Source: Pseudomonadota bacterium
GTDB lineage: Bacteria; Myxococcota; Myxococcia; Myxococcales; Vulgatibacteraceae
Length of the DNA: 12,454 bases
Reading direction: 5' to 3'
NCBI GenBank assembly: GCA_023436385.1
Contig: JAEZJH010000312.1
Location: 1-12,454 of the forward strand
Shown: positions 1 through 7,493 of the stretch, piece by piece
Layout of the letters: each line of letters opens with the position of its first letter
Numbering within the stretch: the stretch's first letter is position 1
The notes under the pieces: model-generated
What the model was told of the DNA's origin: nothing
The model's input: only the letters and a program-made list of their open reading frames with translations
Database searches by the model: none
Made by a program: the position numbers and the translations under genes

Positions 1-2176
1 GCACCCCGAGCCGCGCCGCCGCCTCGGCGTCGGGCGTGACCTCGATCGACGGCAGCGCCTCCTCCCAGTCGTTCCGGACCCAGGTGGTCCCGGGGATCGC
101 CCGGGCGCGTTCCTCGATCCGCGCCGCTACCTGCCGCAGCTCCACCGGATCCTCTCCCGAGACGCGGATCTCGATCGGCGCCCCCGGCTGGAAGTCGAGC
201 TGCTTCCAGCGGACCCAGCCGTCGGTGACCTCGCCCGCGTACCGGGCGTTGAAGTCCCGGAGGACCGCCAGGGTCTCCTCCTCGCCGGTGGTGTTGACGA
301 GGAGCTGGCCGAAGTGCCGCGACGGGAAGTTGGGCGCGTAGACCGTGTGGAACCGCGGCGAGGACTGGCCGACGAAGGCGGTGACGTCGACCACCCGCTC
401 GTCGGCGAGCAGCTCCTGCTCCAGCTTCCGGATCAGCGCGTCGGTCTGGCCGAGGCTCTTGCCGCTGGGCAGATACACCTCCACCGCGAACTGGTCCCGT
501 TCGACCTTGGGGAACATCTGCTGGGGGAGAAGCATCGCGAACACGCCGGCGAGGATCACGGAGGCGATGCCGGCGGCGATCACCCACGCCGGATGCCGGA
601 AGGCCCCCTCGATCGCCCGGTCGAACGCCCGCTGGATCCGATCGAGGAGCGTCACCTTCCCCTCCGGCCGGGCGAGCCCCCGCCGGATCAGCCGGGCATT
701 GAGGATCGGCACGAGCAGCGCGGCGACCAGCAGGCTGGTGAACAGCGCGGCGGCCACGGTGACCGGGAGGCTGGAGAGGAAGTCCCCGGGCACGCCGCCG
801 ACCATCAGCGGGATCGGGATGTAGGCGACGACGATCGCCAGGGTGGCCACGAACACCGGCTTCAGGAGTTCGCTGGCGCTCTGCCGTGCCGCGGTCCACG
901 GATCGACGCCGTGATCGAGACGCTCGACGTGGTCGTCGATGATCACGATGGCGTTGTCGACCACCATCCCCAGCACCACCACCAGCGCCGCCAGCGACAC
1001 CGTCTCCAGCTCGATCCCCAGGGCCCGGAGGATCCCCAGGGTGATGGTCACGCAGAGCGGGATGGAGATCGCCGCCACCGCCGCCACGCGCAGGGGGAGG
1101 AGGAGCAGCGTCACCAGGATCACCGCGGCGATCGAGAGGCCGAACTCCCGGAGGAAGTTGCCCACCGAGGCCCGCACCACCTCCGGCTGATCGGCGATCC
1201 GGGCGATGGTCACGTCGGGCGGGAGCGTCGCCAGCGTCGCCGCCAGCGCCTCGTCCACCTGGTCGCCGAAGTGGGTGATGTCGTTCCCCGCCTGCATCTC
1301 CACGGAGAGCACCGCGGCGGTGGCGCCGTTGTAGCGGACGAAGGAGTCGTCGTGGCCGTACTCCCGGCGGAGCTCCGCCACGTCGGCGAGGTGCAACAGC
1401 TCGCCGTTCGGGAGCGCCAGGAGCACGGTGTCGCCCAGCTCCGCCTCGGAGCGCAGCGTCCGGCCGACGTGGATCGGCAGCTCGTATTCGTCGCCGTCGA
1501 GGCGGGCGGGCAGGGGGAAGCCGCCCATCCCCTGGAGCGAGGCGAAGACGGTGGCCGGCCGCACGCCGTAGGCGGCAAGGCGCTCCCGGGAGATGGTGAC
1601 CCGGAGGGTCTCGCGCTGGACCCCGTGGCGGCGCAGCTTCGAGGTGGCGTCGAGCTTGCGGAGGTTCGACTCGAGCCGCTCGACGTACTTCTCCAGCTCC
1701 CGGGGGCTCCGGCCCTCGGCGACCACGGTGAAGATGAGGGCGCTGGTGTCGCCGAAGTCGTCGTTGGCGACCAGCCCCACCACCTCCGCCGGGAGCCGCT
1801 GGGCCTTCAGCTCGTTGAGCCCGTGGCGGAGCTTGGCCCAGAAGTCCGCCGCCTCGACGGAGTCGATCTCCGGGAGCAGCTCCACGTAGACCACCAGCTG
1901 CCCGTCCCGGGAGACGGAGTAGGTGCCGGCCTTGTCCACCTGCTGGTAGGCGAAGAGGAACTCCTCCACCGGCCGGGCCAGCCGCTCCTCGACCTCCCGG
2001 GCGGTGGCGTTGGGCATGACGCCGACGACGATCCCCTGGCGGATGGTGAAGGTCGGGAACTCCTGCCGCGGCATGGTGAAGAAGGCGTGGATCCCGATCG
2101 CCAGGAGCACCGCGGTGAAAGCGGCGACGATTCGCCAGCCGCTCATCGCCTCCTCGATCCAACCGTCGTGCTTCAC
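1..2176 (-). CDS. RND efflux pump inner-membrane transporter, AcrB/HAE1-like (3' part beyond window)
   Basis: Proton-driven inner-membrane pump subunit that would export substrates through a tripartite complex; the substrate cannot be read from the sequence. The frame is open from a GTG at 2176 to the left edge, giving 725 codons of a family usually near 1,030 residues. Visible parts are the first membrane helix (about residues 14-33), the first large periplasmic loop, the TM2-TM6 block, TM7 (about 529-549) and part of the second periplasmic loop. The TM4 motif reads GMVVDNAIVIIDD, with Asp407 and Asn408 at the same numbering as the Asp407/Asp408 proton-relay pair of AcrB; the second Asp is Asn here. 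The GTG overlaps the adaptor's TGA by 4 bases, with GGGAG at 2183-2187 as ribosome-binding site, so translation is probably coupled. The family is sure; the AcrB rather than metal-exporting subtype is likely but not proven. Confidence 0.93.
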   Translation of the reverse strand, partial: MKHDGWIEEAMSGWRIVAAFTAVLLAIGIHAFFTMPRQEFPTFTIRQGIVVGVMPNATAREVEERLARPVEEFLFAYQQVDKAGTYSVSRDGQLVVYVELLPEIDSVEAADFWAKLRHGLNELKAQRLPAEVVGLVANDDFGDTSALIFTVVAEGRSPRELEKYVERLESNLRKLDATSKLRRHGVQRETLRVTISRERLAAYGVRPATVFASLQGMGGFPLPARLDGDEYELPIHVGRTLRSEAELGDTVLLALPNGELLHLADVAELRREYGHDDSFVRYNGATAAVLSVEMQAGNDITHFGDQVDEALAATLATLPPDVTIARIADQPEVVRASVGNFLREFGLSIAAVILVTLLLLPLRVAAVAAISIPLCVTITLGILRALGIELETVSLAALVVVLGMVVDNAIVIIDDHVERLDHGVDPWTAARQSASELLKPVFVATLAIVVAYIPIPLMVGGVPGDFLSSLPVTVAAALFTSLLVAALLVPILNARLIRRGLARPEGKVTLLDRIQRAFDRAIEGAFRHPAWVIAAGIASVILAGVFAMLLPQQMFPKVERDQFAVEVYLPSGKSLGQTDALIRKLEQELLADERVVDVTAFVGQSSPRFHTVYAPNFPSRHFGQLLVNTTGEEETLAVLRDFNARYAGEVTDGWVRWKQLDFQPGAPIEIRVSGEDPVELRQVAARIEERARAIPGTTWVRNDWEEALPSIEVTPDAEAAARLGV

Positions 2177-3273
2177 GGCCGGCTCCCGTCGGCGGCCACC
2201 GGCGTCGCCTCCTCGACCACCCGCACCGTCATCCCCTCCGCCAGCATCGCGGTGCCGGAGACCACCACCCGCTCGCCGGCGGCGACGCCGGCCGAAAGGC
2301 CCACCGCCTCGCCGGCGAAGCCGTCGACCGTCACCGGCCGCCGGACCAGCGTGTTCTCCTTCGTGACCACGAAGACGAAGGGCCGGCCCGCCTCGTCGAT
2401 CCGGACCGCCGCCTGCGGCACCGCCGGGACGTGGGCGTCGCCGGCCACGCCCAGCCGCAGCTCGGCGACCATCCCCACCCGCAGATCGCCGGGGTTCGGA
2501 AGCGCCACCTTGACCGCGTAGGACCGGGTGAGCGGGTCGGCGATCACGCCCAGCTCGGTGATCGTGCCGTCGACGGTGCGATCGAGGGCGGGGATCCGGA
2601 CCCGGGCCGAATCGCCCACCCGGACCCGGGCCACCTGCTTCTCCGGGACCTGCGCTGTGGCGAAGAGCTCCTCGGTCTGGACCAGGGTGAACATCGGCGT
2701 CCCGGGCAGCGCCGCCAGCCCGGGCTCGGCGATCCGTCGGGCGATGACCCCGTCCACCGGCGCCCGGAGCACCGCGTCGGCGAGGTTCTTCCGGGCCAGC
2801 GACACCGACGCCCGGGCCGCCTCGAGGCCGGTCTCCACCTCGACCATCTTCACCTCGGGGAGCGTCTCGTTGGCCCGCATCGGCGCCAGCCGCCGCTCCG
2901 CGTCCTCGGCCTGCCGGGCCTTGGCGCTGGCGATGGCGAGGGCGTCGGCGAAGGAGGCCTTCCCCAGGGAGGCGAGGGGCTGGCCCTTCTTCACCCGGTC
3001 GCCGACCTCGACGAACACCTGCTCGACGGTGCCCGGCACCGAGAAGCTCGGGGCCACCGAGCGCCGCGCCTCGAGGGTTCCGCCGAGCCGGAGGACCCGA
3101 GAGCCGTCGCCCTCCGTCACCTCCGCCACCCGGACCGCCTGTGGGCGCGGCGCGGCCGGCGGCGGCTTCCCGGCACAGCCCGCCAGCGTCAGCCCGGCCA
3201 GCAGCGGAAGCAGCGTGCGGCCCCGTGGCCGGTGGCTCGAGCTCCCGGCGGGCGTTTCCTGGTTTCCGTTCAT
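2173..3273 (-). CDS. RND efflux periplasmic adaptor (membrane-fusion protein), lipoprotein
   Basis: HlyD/AcrA-type adaptor that bridges the inner-membrane pump to an outer-membrane channel. The protein has 366 residues. The N-terminus has a signal ending in LTLAGC, predicting lipidation at Cys33, after an unusually long polar stretch (residues 1-19). The order is the first half of the lipoyl/barrel-sandwich domain (about 80-106, with VFVEVGDRVKKGQPL), an alpha-hairpin rich in Ala, Arg and Glu (about 107-167), the second lipoyl half (APVDGVIARR, about 168-198), then beta-barrel and membrane-proximal domains. The ATG at 3273 was chosen because GGGGAG lies about 9 bases upstream and the lipobox then sits near the N-terminus. 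An in-frame ATG at 3345 would put the start upstream of the predicted sigma-54 promoter. It is the first gene of the efflux operon, overlapping the pump gene by 4 bases. Confidence 0.93.
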   Translation of the reverse strand: MNGNQETPAGSSSHRPRGRTLLPLLAGLTLAGCAGKPPPAAPRPQAVRVAEVTEGDGSRVLRLGGTLEARRSVAPSFSVPGTVEQVFVEVGDRVKKGQPLASLGKASFADALAIASAKARQAEDAERRLAPMRANETLPEVKMVEVETGLEAARASVSLARKNLADAVLRAPVDGVIARRIAEPGLAALPGTPMFTLVQTEELFATAQVPEKQVARVRVGDSARVRIPALDRTVDGTITELGVIADPLTRSYAVKVALPNPGDLRVGMVAELRLGVAGDAHVPAVPQAAVRIDEAGRPFVFVVTKENTLVRRPVTVDGFAGEAVGLSAGVAAGERVVVSGTAMLAEGMTVRVVEEATPVAADGSRP

Positions 3274-3311
3274 CGGCGTCTCTCCCCGCTGTCTCGTTTG
3301 CCGGCGCGTGT

Positions 3312-3345
3312 TTGCATCGCCCGTACCAGCCCGCACGGCATGCAA
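3312..3345. repeat. TTGCAT/ATGCAA dyad over the sigma-54 promoter
   Basis: TTGCAT (3312-3317) and ATGCAA (3340-3345) are perfect inverted arms 22 bp apart. The left arm overlaps the -12 element of the efflux promoter on the opposite strand. The flanks continue the symmetry imperfectly (GTTTGCATCGCCCGT against GTTGCATGCCGTGC). It could be an operator for a second regulator or chance similarity; the sequence does not decide. Confidence 0.3.
3313..3328 (-). promoter_or_regulatory. Sigma-54 (-24/-12) promoter of the efflux operon
   Basis: On the minus strand the 16 bases read TGGTACG-GGCG-ATGCA, against the known sigma-54 consensus TGGCACG-N4-TTGCA. That is 10 of 12 matches, with the invariant GG and GC exactly 10 bases apart and a pyrimidine before TGG. 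The predicted transcription start is near 3302, giving a 5' leader of about 29 bases that contains the GGGGAG ribosome-binding site of the adaptor gene. A sigma-54-type activator is encoded at 4783-6153. Confidence 0.72.
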
Positions 3346-3358
3346 CTGGGCGCGGGGA

Positions 3359-3405
3359 CGACGCCAACCTGTCGGGAAGCCCGTCCGGATCTCCGACAGG
3401 CGTCG
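3359..3405. promoter_or_regulatory. Long inverted repeat, candidate upstream activator site
   Basis: CCTGTCGG (3368-3375) and CCGACAGG (3393-3400) form a perfect 8-bp inverted repeat with a 17-bp spacer. Allowing a 4-base bulge (3365-3368), the arms extend to 13 bp (3359-3375 against 3393-3405). GTCGGGAA also occurs as a direct repeat at 3371-3378 and 3402-3409, 31 bp apart, close to three helical turns. The dyad centre is about 82 bp upstream of the predicted sigma-54 transcription start of the efflux operon, a usual distance for NtrC-type activator sites. It also lies upstream of the kinase gene, so it could serve autoregulation. Binding by the neighbouring regulator is inferred. Confidence 0.5.
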
Positions 3406-3473
3406 GGAAAGGGACGGCGGCGGGGCGGGTTTCCGGCGTTGAGGCCGGGTCCGGACCGGGCTATGGAGGGCCC

Positions 3474-4782
3474 ATGTCGGAAGACTCCGGGGGTGGCGTG
3501 GTTCGTGCAGACCTCCCCCTCGAAATGAAAGCGGACCCCGCCATCCTGTTTCCGCGGCAGCAGCTCGATGTCGCGAACACCCGCTGGCTCCGTGGCCGGC
3601 CCCTGGTGCTCCGGATCTACCTGGTGCTGGTGGCGGTGTTCGCCGGCTGCCTGGGGATGGCCGGCTATCCGACCTGGCGGGTGTTCTTCCTGGCGGGCCT
3701 GGTGGTCGCCTTCGCCGGGATCCTGGTCTGGCTGTCGACCTCCGGCGGCTCCCGCCCGCGCGAGGGCCTGCTCACCGCCTGCGTGGCGCTCCTCTTGATC
3801 GGGGCCGTGGTCACCGGCGGGCTCCGGAGCCCGCTGTTGGTCACCCCGATCTTCGTCCTCATCCTCGGGGCGACCTCGGGCTGGACCCGGCAGGCGAAGC
3901 TCGGCCTCGCCCTCACCGCGGTGGTGGTCCTGGCCGCGCCGTTCGTGGGCCCGCTGGTGGGGCCGCCCGTGCCCGAGCCGCTGGCGGGGATCTTCACCTT
4001 CGTGCTGATCGTGGTGAGCCTGGCGGCGGTGATGGATCACGTGGCGGCGCTGGCCGGCCACCTGATCGCCTCGGCCCGGGAGCTCCTCCGGACCCGGGAG
4101 CGGATGGCTACCGACGCCCTCTCCCGGACCCGGGAGCTGGAGCTCCTCAGCTCCCGGCTCTCCCACGAGTTGAAGAACCCGCTCGGCGCGATCAAGGCCC
4201 TGGTGCAGCTCTCCGCCCGCTCCCACTCGCTCGACGAGGTGCGGGAGCGGCTGGGGGTGGTGGAGGCGGAGGTCGGGAGGATGGGCGACATCCTCCAGGA
4301 GTACCTCACCTTCGCGAAGCCCCTGGAGGCGGTGAAGGTCGAGAGCACGCGCCTCGAGGCGCTGGTCGACGACGTCCTCGACGTGCTCGAGGCCCGGGCC
4401 GCGGAGGCGGGGGTGACGCTGGCGCGGGAGGGCGCGGTGGAGGCCGCGATCGATCCGCGGCGGATCAAGGAGGCGATCCTCAACCTGGTGGCCAACGCCC
4501 TCGAGGCCTCCTCGTCCGGCGGGGCGATCCGCGTCTCCCTGTCCGAGCGCGACGGCGCCGCGGTGGTGGCGGTGCGGGACGAGGGCGCGGGGATGCCCGC
4601 CCACGTCCTCGAGCGGCTGGGGACGGCGTTCTTCACCACCCGCGACGACGGCAACGGCCTGGGCGTCCTCCTCGCCCGCCGGGCCTTCGTGCAGCACGGC
4701 GGGACCCTCGAATACGCGAGCGAACCGGGCACGGGGACCACCGCGACGGGAACCCTGCCCCGCCGGGCGAAAGGAGGGGTCG

Positions 4783-4808
<26 letters not shown>
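3474..4808 (+). CDS. Membrane sensor histidine kinase, six-helix sensor, partner of NtrC-type regulator
   Basis: Autophosphorylating sensor kinase of 444 residues. Residues about 44-190 form six hydrophobic segments (near 44-64, 69-88, 98-116, 120-135, 141-160 and 171-190) with short loops and no sizeable periplasmic domain, so the signal is probably sensed in or at the membrane. A charged linker (about 197-225) leads to the H-box SHELKNPLG with phospho-acceptor His231. The ATPase domain shows the N-box (Asn337 to Asn341), the G1 box DEGAGM, an F-box FFTT and a G2 box with NGLGV. The start at 3474 has GGAGG at 3465-3469, four bases upstream. The frame stays open further upstream, but that stretch reads as non-coding control region. 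The gene overlaps the regulator by 26 bases, so the two are almost certainly one transcript. The ligand is unknown. Confidence 0.9.
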
Positions 4809-6153
<1,345 letters not shown>

Positions 6154-6170
6154 ACCGCTCCGAGGGCATC

Positions 6171-6185
6171 CGGGGCATCGCCCCG
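6171..6185 (+). terminator. Weak candidate terminator hairpin after the regulator gene
   Basis: CGGGGC-ATC-GCCCCG forms a 6-bp GC stem with a 3-base loop starting 18 bases after the regulator's TAG. No U-tract follows, so intrinsic termination would be weak; it may be only a structured 3' end. Confidence 0.25.
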
Positions 6186-6314
6186 CGGTGTGTCCCGTCT
6201 TGGACCATCCGGATCGGCGGGAGGGAGGACCGAGCAGAGGCGCTCCAGTCAAGGCTAAATGTTACAAGTGGTTGCTGGGCCGGCTTTTCTCCCACCGGGC
6301 GATCCGCTACGCTT

Positions 6315-6335
6315 CCGCCCTCCCTTTGAGGGCGG
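6315..6335 (+). promoter_or_regulatory. Leader hairpin just before the lipoprotein start codon
   Basis: CCGCCCT (6315-6321) pairs perfectly with AGGGCGG (6329-6335) around a 7-base loop, ending 7 bases before the ATG at 6343. The right arm contains GAGGG and abuts GGTGGA, the only ribosome-binding-site-like bases, so folding could mask translation initiation. There is no following T-run, so it is not a clear terminator. Confidence 0.4.
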
Positions 6336-6342
6336 TGGACCC

Positions 6343-7299
6343 ATGCGGATCTCGCGTCTGATGCTCGCCTCCACTTTTGCGGCGACGCTGTTCGCCTGCG
6401 ACGGAGACGGAACCGAAGAGAACAACGACGGCGGGTCCGGCGGCTCGACCCCGGCCCTCTGTCGAGGTGCCCGGGTGGTCGAGATGGCCTCGACCGAGAT
6501 GGTCCTGAACGATCGGACCGATACCGTGGGCAACTTCGAGGGCAGCTGTACCCCCGAGGACACGGTCGGCAACGACGTGGTGGTCCGCTACACCTTCCCC
6601 GAGGATGGGCACTACCACTTCACCACCGTCGGCAGCGATTTCGATACGGTGCTCTACGCCCTCTCCGATTGCGACGACGGCTTCACCGAGCTGCGCTGCA
6701 ACAACGACTTCTTCACCCCCGAGGCCGAGCTCACCCTCCTCGACCGGAAGGCCGGCGAGGTGGTCTTCGTGGTCGTCGACAGCATGAACGTCAAGCAGTC
6801 GCGGCCGTTCACGCTGACCGTGTCGAAGGTCGAGACGCCCCGGGCGCCGGTGATCGAGACCTTCGACGCCTACTCGAACCCCACCACCAAGTCGGTCGGC
6901 GTGGTGGTCTCCGGCCAGAGCCCCGACGCTCCGCTCGTCGCCTACGGCCTCAAGGTCTACGCGCCGGGCGGCGCTCCGCTGGTCGAGGATCCGATCATCC
7001 TCGCCTTCGCCGATCCGCAGTACCAACTCCTCCGGGTTACCTACGGCGACAACGGCACCTTCGAGGTGGTGGGCGAGTTCGCGTTCGGCTCCCAGGAGGC
7101 CGAGGAGATCGGCGCGGTCGAGCTGGCCTTCCTCGACGTCAACGAGCAGGTGAGCACTTGGGAGAAGCGGGACACCAAGGTGCCCCCGACGCTCGCGCCC
7201 GGTTCGGCGTGCAGCCCCGGCGGCGGCCTCGGCGTCTGCCAGGACGGCTACGCGTGCACCCAGGCCGGCGAGGACTACACCTGCACGCAGGTCAACTAG
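6343..7299 (+). CDS. Cys-rich PPC-like lipoprotein of unknown function
   Basis: Exported lipoprotein of 318 residues; no specific function recognised. The signal MRISRLMLASTFAATLFAC predicts lipidation at Cys19, followed by an Asp/Gly/Ser-rich linker (20-36). Residues about 50-162 resemble a PPC-type beta-sandwich (a segment RYTFPEDGHYHFTT, then FDTVLYAL and a Cys/Asp-rich loop). Residues about 168-280 look like a second beta-sandwich. The C-terminus (288-316) is a compact four-cysteine module (Cys290, 299, 305, 314). With Cys40, 69, 110 and 119 there are eight non-lipid cysteines, an even number that fits disulfides. Asp at +2 of the mature protein is an inner-membrane retention signal in E. 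coli, though rules differ in other groups. The ATG at 6343 was chosen because it places the lipobox correctly; an in-frame ATG at 6259 would bury the signal. The following operon starts 194 bases downstream. Confidence 0.85.
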   Translation: MRISRLMLASTFAATLFACDGDGTEENNDGGSGGSTPALCRGARVVEMASTEMVLNDRTDTVGNFEGSCTPEDTVGNDVVVRYTFPEDGHYHFTTVGSDFDTVLYALSDCDDGFTELRCNNDFFTPEAELTLLDRKAGEVVFVVVDSMNVKQSRPFTLTVSKVETPRAPVIETFDAYSNPTTKSVGVVVSGQSPDAPLVAYGLKVYAPGGAPLVEDPIILAFADPQYQLLRVTYGDNGTFEVVGEFAFGSQEAEEIGAVELAFLDVNEQVSTWEKRDTKVPPTLAPGSACSPGGGLGVCQDGYACTQAGEDYTCTQVN

Positions 7300-7493
7300 G
7301 GATCCGGGTCCCGGACGCCGTGGTGCATGCCGCGTTGCGTGGTGTGCAACAAGCGCACGGGACCGCTCGCCGCGACCGGGTGTCTTCCGGATCGGGTGGA
7401 CCCATCGATATCCTGGCAGGCGATCGAGGGCATTTGGGGCGGCGAACCACGGTTTGAAGTCTTCGGGCCGGCGACGGCCCGGAAGGAACGGCG
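7300..7493 (+). promoter_or_regulatory. Intergenic leader/promoter region of the thioredoxin-lipoprotein operon
   Basis: This 194-base gap contains no credible gene. It holds a GTTGC/GCAAC dyad (7334-7350, 7-base spacer) and a stable hairpin next to the following start codon. A promoter is expected here because the downstream genes are tightly spaced, but no clear sigma-70 elements could be aligned. Confidence 0.35.
7461..7485 (+). promoter_or_regulatory. Leader hairpin with GCGA tetraloop overlapping the ribosome-binding site
   Basis: CTTC-GGGCCG and CGGCCC-G-GAAG pair as a 10-bp stem with a one-base bulge, closed by GCGA, a GNRA-type stable tetraloop. The 3' arm ends in GGAAG, which forms part of the AAGGAA ribosome-binding site of the ATG at 7494. 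The structure could modulate translation of the first operon gene. Confidence 0.45.

Larger units (their letters stand above)
6154..6342 (+). promoter_or_regulatory. Intergenic region, probable promoter of the first lipoprotein gene
   Basis: This 189-base gap follows the regulator gene. Its only AT-richer patch (about 6250-6268, containing GCTAAAT and GTTACAA) is where a promoter would be expected, but no convincing -35/-10 pair or sigma-54 element could be aligned. The assignment rests on position only. Confidence 0.3.

Noticed and set aside
314..2521. Long plus-strand open frame of 735 codons opposite the pump and adaptor genes
   Set aside because: The translation is low-complexity (rich in His, Arg, Asp, Gly) with no domain. 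It lies antisense to a clear RND pump, and such mirror frames are routine in GC-rich DNA.
3440..3467. TTGAGG-N17-TATGGA as a sigma-70 promoter for the kinase
   Set aside because: The -10 match is poor and it would place the transcription start at the start codon and overlap the ribosome-binding site.
3141..3473. Upstream in-frame extension of the kinase to an ATG at 3141
   Set aside because: It would overlap the adaptor gene and the promoter region on the other strand, and gives a compositionally biased N-terminus. The ATG at 3474 has a ribosome-binding site.
3270..4697. Minus-strand open frame of 475 codons opposite the histidine kinase
   Set aside because: It is a mirror of the kinase codon bias, and its His/Gly/Arg-rich product has no recognisable domain.
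7303..7315. TCCGGG-T-CCCGGA palindrome just after the first lipoprotein's stop as a terminator
   Set aside because: The centre leaves no room for a full stem loop and no T-run follows.
7340..7355. TGG-N10-GC spacing upstream of the redox operon as a sigma-54 promoter
   Set aside because: Only about 6 of 12 consensus bases match beyond the invariant GG/GC, no better than expected by chance in this composition.
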